A stretch of 64,000 bases of DNA, from assembly GCF_958450345.1 (NCBI RefSeq), contig NC_088780.1, positions 104,544,226 through 104,608,225 of the forward strand, in the 5' to 3' direction. The DNA is from Calliphora vicina (Eukaryota; Arthropoda; Insecta; Diptera; Calliphoridae). The first letter of the stretch is position 1. Each line of letters opens with the position of its first letter. The notes beneath the pieces are model-generated. The model made no database searches and was not told the DNA's origin. It saw only the letters and a program-made list of their open reading frames with translations. Positions 24,481-36,044 of the stretch are shown here, in pieces. The translations under genes were made by a program, and so were the position numbers.

Positions 24481-25804
24481 CTAATAAATTGTGATGAATT
24501 TGGGCATAAATAAGTTTTATATGAACCTAAATCTGTATAGCAACTTTTTTGAGGATCGGTCCATAATTGATATACCCTGCGCTAATCCTTTAAAAATCTG
24601 CGTCTCTGGCACTAAAAGCATTTCTTAATCATCCCCTACTGCGCTATTAACAATTCAATTATACTTCTCACAATCGTATTGTCAATGGTAACATAATACG
24701 CACATGGTAGATGATGATGATGATGATGGATAAAGAAAAAAGCTTCGCTTTATTATTGTTTGTAATGGCGAAAAATGCATTTCCTTTTCAGTTTTATTTT
24801 GAGTTTTTTTTTTACTGATTTTTTTTTTGTTGCTCAACTCTTTACATATGGATGTTTTGTTTGACGACGACCTGTAGAAGAGTGGAGAGAGAGTGTTTTG
24901 TTTTTGCATTTAGTTCATTACAAAGAACGTTTAAAACTTACATACAACATAAAGCAGAATTACACATTATCCTATGGTTGATTACAGCTGCTGCAATTGT
25001 TGCTACTGATGATGTTGGTTGTTGAATTGCTGCCACTAACTACCACTGCTGATGTTATGTTGTTGATGTGGATGCTTCTTGTGTTTGTAATTCCCTAAAT
25101 TCAGCTTTTTTTTGTTGTTTTTCTGATAATACCTACACACACAAAGTAATCACTGGCCTACTTTAGTTTTTTCCCCATTTATTGCATTCGTTGTGTTTTT
25201 TTTTTGTTGCAATTGGGTTTAAACGTTGCATGCATGTAAATATGTATGTTACGATGTTGCAGCAGTGTAGACAGTTTTTTTCTCATCGTTATATAAACGA
25301 TGACGCGACACAACATCCGCCAACTATGGTTGTAAAGAGATTTTAATCAGTTCAGCACAAAAAACTGAAAACCCAACTAAAAACAAACAAAAAACTCTAG
25401 CACAAGTTGCATTAGTAGTAGTTAACTGACTACAACAAGGACCCAGTTTTAAATATAGTTTATGAAATTGTAGTTTAATATAGATTAAAAATTGATGATG
25501 ACGACGACAATGACGTTGATGATGTGGTGGTGGTGGTGTTGTAGCTGATATTACACAAATACCTGAAACTATGACTGACTAAACTGAACACAACAACTTG
25601 ATTATTATTACATTTGTATTGACGTGATTAATACGAAAAGTTCTTGCAGATCAATAGACTGCTTCTCAGAAAAAATCTTTAATTCGTATGTTATCGAATT
25701 TTATAGAACGAAACGAAAAATTTCGATCATAAAAATTAATTCTTGAACCTTTATTGTTCTGATAACAAATGATAACATCACCTACTTTTTTCTTTTTCTA
25801 TATA
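24481..25804. other. No gene seen; short GAT and GTG runs
   Basis: (GAT)n at 24711-24729 and GAT/GAC/GTG runs at 25490-25545. Small frames crossing these runs are not credible. Confidence 0.5.
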
Positions 25805-25810
25805 AAAACT

Positions 25811-26051
25811 AGCTGTCCCGGCAAAGGTTGTTCTACCATAGCTCACACAAAGTAGTACCCCAGATATGCAATAATAAATTTCTACTTTCTATGGGAGGCG
25901 CCATGCCCATTGTTCATATATAGGTCAATTGTGAATCTAAACCATCCAGTGACCCACTCAAACACACACAACAAATTTCATCGAAATCGGTCCAGCCGTT
26001 AAGGAGGAGTTCAGTTACTAACACACGTACAGAAGAATTATATATATAAAG
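25811..26051. mobile_element. Helitron-like fragment
   Basis: CTAGCTGTCCCGGCAAAGGT at one end, GAAATCGGTCCAGCCGTTAA and TTCAGTTACTAACACACGTA at the other, with ATATATATAAAGAT. This layout is typical of Helitron-derived non-autonomous copies in insects. A close relative is at 61349-61557. Confidence 0.6.
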
Positions 26052-26881
26052 ATACAAATATTTATACACACGTTAATCACGTTAGCTTTTAAAAATATGT
26101 CAGATATTATCTTTTCTAAATCATTAACTTTCAACTTCTATTTCAGTCAAAATACAAAGTTCAGAAAGTTTCAATACGAAAGACGCAATACGTTAAAGAA
26201 CTTAGAATCAAAAGTGCGGCCGAAAAAATTGAGGTTGATGAAACTCAATCCGTAAATAACGTTTATCCAGAAAAATTTAACTCAAAAACTCTCGATGTTA
26301 GAGTCAACGGAGACATATACTGTCATATGGGTAATTTTATATCATCGTACGTGACATTTGTACGCCTATAGAGTGGAATAGATTTTGCAAAAATAAGAGT
26401 ATCTGAAAAATAATTTGGTCTTTATATAATTGTTGTGCAAAATATCGAGCGAAATAAGGGTATATCGTACGTGACACAAAACGCAAGTCATTTTGAGAAA
26501 TATGCGAAATATTTGGAATCGTGAGAGGCGTTATGTTTTTTTTTGTAATTTATTACACTAAACGAAATATATTTCCTTTACAATCCGTCATATTTAAATA
26601 GAAACAATCTTTGGATGATTTTATAATAAATAAAATTTAATATCGTACGTGACATACCGTACGTGACAGATTTTTTTCTTATAATAAAACAATATATATT
26701 TTGAAAATTACAATAAACAATTTTATAATAGCAGATAAACAATCAGAGTCAAATTCCTTTCATACTACAAGGTGGCGCAAAAGTAAACTTCCGATGTTTT
26801 TTGGCTGTAATTAAAAAAAAAATGAAAAACTTTGATTCTTCTTGTGGATTATTTTTATTTGGTCTTTTAATTTTTTTTACA

Positions 26882-27850
26882 TCAAGTCGAGAATATGATG
26901 TCATGTAAATGGCCGCCGCCACAGTTGATTGTCATTTGAGCCCTTTTTATGGCATTTTCCATCACTTTGGCCAATACTTCCGGCGATAGGTCCACACATT
27001 CTTGACGGATATTGTCTTTAAGAGCTGCAAGAGTTTGAGGCTTGTTGACATAAACCCGCGACTTCAAAAAGCCTCACAAAAAGAAGTCTGGAGCGTTAAA
27101 ATCAGGCGATATTGCTGGCCAGTGCAAATCGCCAAAACGGGAGATTAGGCGCCCGGGAAATGCATCCTTCAGCATATCGGTTGTGGCACGTGCAGTGTGC
27201 GCCGTTGCACCGTCCTGTTGGAACCACATGTTTTCCAATCCCAATTCATCAAGTTGCGGCAAAAAGAACTCGTTGATCATTGCTCTGTAGCGCTCACCAT
27301 TCACAGTAACCGTTTGGCCCGCGACGTCTTCGAAGAAAAAAGGTCCGATGACTCCTCCAGCGAAAACAGCACACCATACAGTGACTTTGAGCGGGTGTAA
27401 TGGCTTTTCGTGGGTTAAGCCTAGTACTCTGTTCATATTTGCGAAAAATTATGGTTTTTTCATGCGAAAAATTTTATATGCTGTTTGACAGCTAGCTGTT
27501 AGTTTCAATTTCGTGCGAAAGAAGTGCTGCATATGTTATTTCGTGTGGAAAAATAAGGTTGCCAGATGTATTTCACATGTTTTCCACAATAAAAACAGAG
27601 TACTGCTTTTGCGAAATTATTTCGCATATATTTCATTCCAAATATTTTATATGTAGTTTGACAGCATTTCGCACGAAATTTTGAACAGAGTACCTAGCTT
27701 TATACGCGGATTTTCAGTGCCCCAGAAGCGTAAATTTTGCTAATTTACGTACCCGCTAAGATGGTTTACGTACCCTCATCACTCATGATTATTTTTGATG
27801 AAAAATCATCTTCCTTATTGATCAAATAAATAGTTAGCAATATTCCGCGT
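26882..27850 (-). pseudogene. Mariner-type transposase, interrupted
   Basis: On the minus strand, FWGTENPR-like text with IIMSDE (27850-27700) precedes the nested MITE. Then LTHEKPLHPLKVTVWCAVFA, MWFQQDGATAHTARATTDML (second catalytic Asp), SRFGDLHWPAISPDFNAPDF and, after a stop, SRVYVNKPQTLAALKDNIRQ to INCGGGHLHDIIF. The order is normal for a mariner-like DDE/D transposase. The expected PDLTPLDF-like block reads PDFNAPDFF, and stops plus the MITE insertion prevent activity. Confidence 0.85.
27425..27692. mobile_element. MITE nested in the mariner transposase, TACTCTGTTCA ends
   Basis: Inverted ends TACTCTGTTCA with CCTAG on both sides (27420-27424, 27693-27697). Alternatively the ends are GTACTCTGTTCA with CTA on both sides, since the junction is ambiguous. 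Inner text repeats TTTCGCA/TGCGAAA in both orientations. Confidence 0.7.
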
Positions 27851-28205
27851 TCTGGAGCAGAGTAGCGTAACATTGTTTATTAACGTGTATTTCGCATGTG
27901 TTTACTACACAAATGTCAATCGCAAAATTTATAGCATTTTCTGATAGGAGGATTAGTTTTGCGCCACCTTGTACAAGCTAATTAGGAGCTTAGTTTTAAC
28001 CGCAATTTTAGCCTAAAACAGGCCAATTAAATTAAAAAATTAAATATAGTCAGTTTAAACTATTATTTTTGGCAATAAAATGTTGTAAATAAGCTGTAAA
28101 TACTTACACATATTAATATTTTAGTATTTTCTCTTATTCAAATCATCTTGAAAAAAGTTTCAAGCGTTTTTAGTCGTGGTAAACATTCTCGTGGAATTGC
28201 CCATA

Positions 28206-29650
28206 TACCAATTGATTCGAGTTGAAGTGCTCTTTCAGAATCTATGGTGACATTAAAAAAACAATCTCAACTCCACAGTTAAGTTTTTTTTAACGTAAAA
28301 ATAAAAGTTCGGATGAAACTGTTAAAAAGACAGTTATGTGCTAAGCCTATGTGAAATTTCATGTCAATCGGATCAGCCAGTTAGAAATGGTAGATTTATT
28401 TCCAAAATATTATTTCCTGATCTAGCAATATAGTCTCTGAGAAGGGATGTGATCGTTTCAAATCTGAGTCTTTTCTCGACTTTATTGAATTAACCAACCA
28501 AATATAAGAACTAAACAACTTACAATAAGAAATTATTGCATTTTTTAAAACACATTTTATGTGCTTCTCTACTTCTTCCAAAAAAAAAAAACTGTTTCAG
28601 TAATGTTTGCGAAGTCTTGAAAGTAATTTGTTGGGTAATTTATGGTTGTTGTTAGAGTTACAACGATGTCTAGACTTCTTTCCTGGGGAAAAACATTCGT
28701 TTAATACAGAATTGAGACTAAGATCGTTCCAAAGAGCAAATTCAATTGTCGTGGGAACGTTACCTAGTGGCGGTTTTAATGTGTTAAAAAATATGACAAC
28801 GCGGAGCTAGTTCCATGATCCTTGCTGTCTTAAAAAAGAAAACATTGAAAGAAATCTAAATAAAACAATATTTCTATTGATTTAAAACAACTTTCAATCC
28901 TAATCTCATATCCATATTACAAAAAATTAAAATCAGCGAAATGTCTCTATGTGTGTGTATATGTGATTAAAATAAGGTGGTGTGTTAACATTTTATCCGT
29001 TTGTAAACTGAATAAATTAATGTAATCCAATTTAAACTTTTATAAATTTTACCCCATATATTTTACTCTTAAATGTTCAAAACTGCATGAAATGAAATTA
29101 GTACAGAAGGTACATGATGACGATGATCATTGCAATCTTCATCATCTTGTACATCATTTCCGTTTCAGATCAAAGATTGTTAAAAGAAAACAAACCATAT
29201 TAGTTGTAGTCAGTCAGCCACTATAGACCCGAAAAAAATCAGAAATAAAACGAAAGAAAAAATAAATATTTTCCAAAGTACTTGAGCGTTAACCTCATTC
29301 ACAGAAAGTAAAATCTCTTTAACAACAACAAGACAGTAAGAAATTAAAAGAAAACCAACAATAACAAAAACTCTTAAGATTTCTCTGTCTTCTCAAAAAA
29401 AAGTAAGACCAAAAGAAAAAACAAAATAAACCCTTCCTTCATATTTTGCTTCTTATTTTGTTTGTATAATTTTGATGGTTAAAAGGTTTAAATATGCAAA
29501 ATACCTAAATACTTGTGCAATATGAAACTTTAAACTAAAATCATATTCAAAAACATACTTGAATATTCTCAAAAAAAAAAAAATACCCTACAGTACCATT
29601 TGATGACCTACGGAAAAAACCTAAAATAATTTTAATTTAAATTATCGACA
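28206..29650. other. No gene seen
   Basis: AT-rich DNA with scattered A-runs. Small frames at 28396-28810 lack any recognisable domain. Confidence 0.5.
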
Positions 29651-29867
29651 ACATGATTTTAGTAATATTGAGTGAATGATTTAAAACTGCGTTATTTTTT
29701 AAAATTTTTAGGTTTTATTTTGAAACATTTGTACAATATAAATTTGTTCAAAGTATTGGCCTGCGGAAAAGGAACTGCTAATCTTTTGAGGCCAAGAACG
29801 AATCAAGCCAATTACGGATACTCTGTTCTGAAGTGAAGCGTATTCGGACGTGACAAGGCCTGGACTA

Positions 29868-30740
29868 AGGAGTGAGATCGAAAAAACCTTAAACACGTTT
29901 TTCCTTAAAACTTTTAACCCAAGTTACTTTGAAAAGTATGTCAGTTTAATGTCAATTATGTTCATTTCTTGTTAATCTTATTAAAAAGAGTGACGAGAAA
30001 AAAGAGCGTACTAAAATTATTAAATATTTTCAACCCAACTTGGTCCTACAAAAAGTTGGCCAAACAGTCAAAGGTCTGCCGTCAAACTGATTCCAATGTT
30101 ATTAAACAGTATCGAGAGAACTTGTCCATTTATAGAAGACCTGGTTCGGGTAGAAGGAATGGTCCACATGATGTTTCCGATAGGAAAGCAGTCCGGTTAA
30201 CTCAGTACTCGGACTATTTGGTACGAAAAGTTAAAGCCAATGCAGGTTTAAAAACATACTGGGCTCACAAATTTCTGACAGGAACTCTGCTAATTATTTA
30301 GAGGCCAAAGACAGAGCATGGAAATTGAAGCCAGATTTTATTTTACCTGCTGCATAATGGATGACGAAACGTATGTTCTGGAAAATTGTTCGCAACTTCC
30401 GAAAAAAAGAAAAGTTTAGGACCCAAAAGCAGAAAATTTTCCCAAAAAAGTTCTTGGTATGGCAAGCAATATGAAGTTGCGGCAAAAGAAGCCAAACATT
30501 TGTTACAAAGGGCTCTATAAATACCAAAATTTACATCAAGGAATGTTTACAAAAGAGGATGCTTTCATTCATAATATTTCTTAATGTATCCACTTATTTT
30601 TGGCCTGATTTGGCATCCTGTCACTATGGTAATCAAGATCTTGAGTTGGAGCTAAGGCCTCATACGACGCTTTGTTGGTACAAAATTCGATATTTTCAAA
30701 TCAAAAAAAAAAACGTTTACACTATAATGCTCAATAATTA
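29868..30740 (+). mobile_element. Tc1/IS630-type element inside the mariner remnant
   Basis: Starts AGGAGTGAGATCGAAAAAA after TA (29866-29867), the same end as the element at 36045-37129. The right inverted end was not found, so the copy is truncated at 3'. Confidence 0.7.
29969..30730 (+). pseudogene. Tc1/IS630-type transposase, N-terminal part plus decayed rest
   Basis: The open part gives SYKKLAKQSKVCRQTDSNVI, a paired-type helix-turn-helix, then RRPGSGRRNGPHDV, the linker typical of the family. After 30300 only frameshifted pieces remain: WMTKRMF (family form DDETYV), a FWPDLASCHYGNQ block at about 30598, and no final acidic block. It is not functional. Confidence 0.75.
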
Positions 30741-31169
30741 AGTTAGACAGATATGTACCCTTCAAAATGACATATAAGTTATTTAAAACAAAAACCGAAT
30801 TCAAAAGTTATGATATCTATTGTAAATCATTTTTAAGTCATGCACCAAATCATTTTACTACTAGGCGTATGTGAAATATTATCTGCTCTAATTAGATCAA
30901 TTTCATTAATTGCTATGATTTCATTGAAAATATTTAATTTAATAAAAAAAAATTATTTACTGCTCTAAAATATATAAGTTTTCAAAATATAAAGTAGATA
31001 ACTAGTCAGAGCACTAAAGCAAAACCGAACCAAACCTAAGCCTTATCCGAAACAAACTGTAAATTTTCAAACATATTATTAATTTCCAAAAAAAAGTTAT
31101 TTTTATTTAGAGCATGTTTCAGCTCATTATTAGCTGCTTTGCAGCACCCACTTTACATTGTGAACATTG

Positions 31170-31905
31170 CACTGTGGTTCCAAATCAAAATCTAGGTGGA
31201 CAAAATTATGAAAATCGGTATCTTCAGAATTTGGAAAAACTAAGTTTTTTCGGAAGCTGACAATCTGCTCTCCTCCAATACAAATGGGTTTTTCAATTGG
31301 ACATTTCGGTTTCTCGACAGAAGCGCCAGAAGTTCAACAAATTTCGAATCATATTTTCGTTAATTTTTTTTAATATTTTGCTGCTTTACTAAATTAGATA
31401 TATCTCAATTGTTTTACCATAGATAAACATTGACATAGGCTTTTATTAAGTGTATATCTTATATTTATGGGCCTCTCCATTTTCCTGTTATAGTCCTTTC
31501 AACTTGGGTCTCAAATATACTGATATTCTAAGAATGTTATATAGCTTGCCAAAAAAAGACCGTCGAAGCCCGTCCAATGACTATATACATCATTTAAAGA
31601 AACTTCTGGGCCAGCACCCGCCGAAATACTTTTTTTTGAATTTTTACGGAATGGAATTTTTAGAAATATTTCTTTATTTATTATTGATTTTTATATATCT
31701 CGACCCTACTGTAACTTGAAATATAGTAAATACAGATCTTTTTAAAAATTTAGTTTCAGAAACACATGAAAACGTATTTTTTTCAATTTTTTATTAACGA
31801 TTTTTATATGTATATCTAGACCCTACTGTAACTTGAAAGAGATACCAAAATAAAAGGAGCGCCAAATAATTTTGTCCACCTAGATTATGATTTGGAACCA
31901 CAGTG
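31170..31905. mobile_element. Non-autonomous element with CACTGTGGTTCC ends and a 5-bp TSD CATTG
   Basis: CATTG lies directly outside both ends (31165-31169, 31906-31910) and only 5 bp fits. Inverted arms of about 40 bp (CACTGTGGTTCCAAATCA, then CTAGGTGGACAAAATTAT). A direct repeat GACCCTACTGTAACTTGAAA occurs at about 31703 and 31820. An 89-codon frame (31450-31719) is not recognised. Same duplication length and end type as 1595-2745. Confidence 0.78.
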
Positions 31906-32199
31906 CATTGTGAACTCCAATAATGTGTTTTTTTTAGCTTGAATATTTTACAATAAAATAAAGACTTTTGTATTCTATTAATCATCTTTGTTTATAAATA
32001 TTTCGGTTTCTGGTACTGGTGTTATTGCTGATTTTTGGGCTAGTGATTAAGAACGAAATAATCTAAGACACAGAGAGCAAGGATAAGGAAAATATCAGGT
32101 ATGTGATAGAAATCAAAAAAAGAAAATAAAACGATTTAAAAATTAACATGCGAATATTCTGTTTGTATTTCGCAAATAATTTCCGTTGATTGAAACAAG

Positions 32200-32305
32200 G
32201 TCTGGGGGGGACTATGTCCGCTTAAGTGAGGCAAATTTGACTTTACACGTTTTTGAAGAAAGTTATCTTTCCGGACCATATACAAATTTTATGTAGTCTT
32301 TTTTA
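32200..32305 (+). repeat. Dispersed repeat, second copy of 8655-8765
   Basis: GGTCTGGGGGGGACTATGTC then TTATCTTTCCGGACCATAT; same order and orientation as the other copy. Confidence 0.6.
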
Positions 32306-32579
32306 GACATTACTACTATATTTGATCATAATATTATATTTTATTACACTTATAATTATCATAATATGTTTGGACTACAATCATAATTCTTATCATATTA
32401 TGTTGATATTAAATTATGTTTTTTCTCTACGTGTATGCGGAATACTAATACTTTATCTATCTATATAAATAAAAATCAATTGTAGTTCGTTGGTAATTGC
32501 ATCAGTTGAAAACGGCTGGACCGATTTGGAAATTTTTCTTTAAAATATTCGTCATGGCTCAACTTATGCTTTTATGGAG

Positions 32580-33450
32580 TTGTTTACAGAATTTTCCACG
32601 CCCACTAATACGCCCACTTTGCGAACTATAAATGGTGAATTGTGTGTCACGTATAGAGAAACGTATCAAAGCTCATTGGGAATACACTCTCGGAGATGCT
32701 GTGCATTCGTCAAATACTCATCAAATACGAACATTGTTTTCGATAATTATCTCAAAATGCTTCCCATCCAAACCGACTGATTTGTGGAGCAAGTACAAAG
32801 ATGACATGTGCAATGATATTTTGCATCAGATGCGTATTAGAATATCAAATCCAAATTTGCAACTGAGCGAGGAAATTAACAACGAGGCTTTGATAGTAAT
32901 TGAGGATATGTGCTTGATTATGTCGAGTTGCGACGCGAAAAACAATTCCCTTGAGGGACTGTTGAATCGACAACAAAAATATGCGTACGACAATCTTATG
33001 AAAGTTGTGAAAGATGGTACTGGAGGGATTTTTGTTTGAACGCGTTGATTTTGGCAACGATATGCTTGCATAATGATACTGCACTTGCACTTGCTTCATC
33101 AGGAATTGCAGCTACGTTGTTGGAAAACGTTCGAACTGCTCATTCAGCACTCAAGTTGCCATTGCATATGCAAATCAATGAAATTCCAACATGCTAAATT
33201 TTCAATAAAAGAGCGATGGCCAACGTTTTGCAGCAAAGCAAACTGATCGTTTGTCATGAGTGTACAATGGCGCATAAAAAGTCTCTGGAGGCATTAGACC
33301 AACGCATGTTTGAAGTCGTCCGTTTTGTGGAAACACGTCAGGAAACTCAAATTGCCTGTGAACATGCGTGTCAAGCTGCAGAACAATCAATTTGGAGAAG
33401 TATTTTCCAAAGAATTGCTGGACATTGGCAACGATCCGACTTTTTGATTA
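32580..33450 (+). pseudogene. Helitron helicase (PIF1-like) remnant
   Basis: Translation gives LWSKYKDDMCNDILHQMRIR, NEALIVIEDMCLIMS, then LLNRQQKYAYDNLMKVVKDG followed by TGGIFV, which is the point where the Walker A loop of the PIF1-like helicase should follow. That loop is lost and a frame change follows. Next come ALASSGIAATLLE, RTAHSALKLPLHMQINEIPT and SKLIVCHECTMAHKKSLEAL, in which the Walker B Asp (family form WDEC) has become His, then FQRIAGHWQ-type text. Frameshifts and the lost ATP-binding residues make it inactive. Confidence 0.85.
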
Positions 33451-33510
33451 AAAAGTCGGATCATTAGTCGAATGAATACCCTTATGTTTTTGATTAAAAA
33501 GTCGGATCTG
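33440..33510 (+). repeat. Direct repeat enclosing a copied hAT end
   Basis: TTTTTGATTAAAAAGTCGGA plus TC occurs at 33440 and 33489. Between the copies is GATCATTAGTCGAATGAATA plus CCCTTATG, which also forms the right end and flank of the element ending at 34215. Confidence 0.75.
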
Positions 33511-33858
33511 TAACCATAATGTTACGAAACATAAACCAATTACATCTTTGTGAAAATCCATGCTTCTTCAATTGGTCAATTGTATGTCGCTTGTTCCCGT
33601 GTCGGATCACCATCAGCATTATTTTTTTACGCGCCAGACAACAAAACAAATAATGTTGTGCATCATAGAGCATTGCAATTAACGAAATTATGATATCACA
33701 GCAAAGCAATCGAAAAAAAATATTTCTTTATTTTAATAGACCTTTCAATCAAAATGTAAATAGAACAACATAAGATTCAAATCAAACATACAAAAAACCT
33801 ATATAAATAAAAATTATCATTCAAATATACTTTTTTTTCTCTTTTTAACTATGTTTAC

Positions 33859-34215
33859 TAGGGTAATCGAATTATTCGATTTTTCTCTTGTTCGAATAAA
33901 ACGAATAATTCGATTAAGAGATTTTAACTTGTTCGAATAATTCGATCACAAGTTTAAAATTAAACGAATTATTCGAATAATTTAAATTGTTTTTAAAAAA
34001 GTTAAGAGTCAAGTTTTAATGTCGGCTTTTTAATATTTTATTGTTAAAGAAAAATTTAAATATATATGAACATTTATTCGTTTTATTCGATTATTCTACT
34101 TAAAATTGTTCGAATTATTCGCTATTCGAAAATGTCCATTTTTAAATTGTTCGAATAATTATTCGTAAGAAATTATTCGATTAATCGAACGATCATTAGT
34201 CGAATGAATACCCTT
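33859..34215. mobile_element. hAT-like element (family H), 357 bp, 8-bp TSD ATGTTTAC
   Basis: ATGTTTAC flanks both ends (33851-33858, 34216-34223). The left end is TAGGGTAATCG and the right end the reverse complement of AAGGGTATTC. Subterminal DNA is packed with TTCGAATAATTCG motifs. An internal deletion derivative nested in the Helitron. Confidence 0.8.
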
Positions 34216-34319
34216 ATGTTTACACATTTTAAACAGCTTCTCACAAATTCACAAATCGAACAAAAACATTTTTTTCTAATTTGGACTGGACAAAGTCTGT
34301 CGGATCAGCTAGTTTTCAA

Positions 34320-36040
34320 TAATGTTGATTGATTAGATCAAAAGTTTTAACATTTTATTCCAAAAATATTTTACCGATCAAAGTCCTTATATTTTAATGA
34401 CAGCTGTAGCTAACATATTTATAAAATGGCATTACTATAAACCATTATAAAAGACTTGGGTCTTCGCATCTGCATTGTAGGGTGCAAATTATTTTTCATT
34501 TATTTTAATATTAAATTTCGGCAGGTTCAAATTAAACTACAACAGTTAAAGCATACGAAAAAAACAAATATAAAACGTTAAATTTTGAAAAACTGCAGTA
34601 GCAATCATTTTTTTGTACTAAATGGAAGTTGTTCCCTTTATATGGTTCCACTTACACAATTCATCTTCCTAAAGAGTGGATGGACATTTTTATTGCCGTT
34701 GTTATTGTTGTTGTGGCTGATATTTTCTGCATATAAAAATCATTATTCAAATACAAAATAAATAAAAGAACAGAGGGAAAAAACTAACAATAAAATTCTT
34801 CAAAAATATTGTGGAAAAAAATTTTAGAGTCATGCATTTTTGTGCAGAACAAGAATCTTAAAACAATGCAAATCCTTTTCTTTATATTTGGATTGAATAA
34901 AGCAGCAGAAATAAATCTGAAAACAAAACTATTTTACCCGTTTGCATATTCAGACACTGCAAAATATTCAATAAGAGATACATAGACACACACATGCATG
35001 TGTATATGACATCGGGAGATTCATATTTAAATTTGAATGCAATCTGTTCATTTTTGTTTTTACTTAGCTTTGCTGAAATCAAAAATGCATAACGAAGATG
35101 ACGATGATAATGATGACGTTGCGATGTGATCATTATGAAGATATTGTGACGATGACAAACAATAAAAAAAAATTGAATTAAAGATTTATATAAATATTTC
35201 TTTTATATTGCATTGGAGTTTAAAAAGATGAAATAAAAAAATAAAAAAACAGGATATAATAGCCGTTGCTGTTTCTATTTATCATGAAATTAATACGCAT
35301 AAAAAAGGCAACTTGGAACATTGAGAGATAAGAAGGATGTTTGGCATGTTTTTATTTGCACATTGAAAGAACTCCTTGATAAATTATAATCATCCATTTA
35401 GTTTTATTCTGTTTTTTCCCTGCATTTCAACTGCAAATTCACATTTACAACAACTGCTAACCAATTGAAATATGATGCTGATATTTGCTTCCACTTTTAC
35501 TGATGATATTGCTTGTGCTGTGTACGAATAAATGCTGACTGATATTAGACAAATTGAAATAAAGTTTACAAATATTAATATTAAACACAATGCACAATAT
35601 AATTTAATTTAAAGAACAATACACACAAAGGAACAAATAAATATTGCAATTATAGTTAGATTGCGGCAAATTGTAATAGAAACCAGATTTTCTTTAATCC
35701 AGTTTGTCTGTCAATATCAATATGAAATTGCAGTTTTATTTTAAAGGATGTCTTAAAACTACATTCATTATAAACAACAATGTAACAAAATTGTTCAGCA
35801 CAATTTAATCGGCCATACAGTGAACGAAACAACCCAAGCATACAAAAAAAAAACTGTTGAAATACAAAGAATACAATTTAATTATTGAATTTAAAACAGG
35901 CTTCACGTAGTTAAATTTAAAATCGATTTAAACGAGCCATATTTATCACCTCAATAAATCGTTAAGATTCATGATTCGAGTCCTTGAAACCTTCATTTGA
36001 TTCGAGGCTTATATTGGGGATTATATAAGGTGGCATTAAT
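34320..36040. other. No gene seen
   Basis: AT-rich intergenic DNA with a few GAT-rich runs (35095-35150). No domain, RNA gene or bounded element seen. Confidence 0.5.
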
Positions 36041-36044
36041 ATTA

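Larger units (their letters stand above)
26768..27971 (-). mobile_element. Mariner-type element nested in family B, CAAGGTGGCGCAAAA ends, TA TSD
   Basis: Inverted ends CAAGGTGGCGCAAAA, each next to TA (26766-26767, 27972-27973). The empty site is seen in the other family B copy, which confirms the duplication. It carries a minus-strand transposase remnant, itself broken by a 268-bp MITE. Confidence 0.9.
26328..28203. mobile_element. Family B element, copy 2, carrying a nested mariner-type element
   Basis: Ends TGGGTAATTTTA and the reverse complement of TGGGCAATTCCA, with TA on both sides (26326-26327, 28204-28205). Contains the CGTACGTGACA motif at about 26346, 26466, 26644 and 26659. Without the insert it is about 670 bp. 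Copy 1 shows the uninterrupted site CATACTACAAGCTA. Confidence 0.78.
29655..30835 (-). mobile_element. Mariner remnant (related to 14588-15645) interrupted by a Tc1-like element
   Basis: 29708-29867 on the minus strand gives a mariner C-terminus (IGLIRSWPQKISSSFSAGQY then FEQ). 30747-30835 matches the opposite end of the other mariner copy (GACAGATATGTACCCTTCAA). The middle is missing or replaced by a Tc1-like insertion that begins at a TA in GCCTGGACTA. Confidence 0.7.
32455..34313 (+). mobile_element. Decayed Helitron
   Basis: 5' end TCTATCTATATAAATAAAAA directly after a 3' A. 3' end GTCGGATCAGCTAG followed by T, the CTRR-T form expected for Helitrons, which leave no target duplication. 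It carries a helicase remnant and a nested hAT-like piece. Ends are assigned by motif only. Confidence 0.7.
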
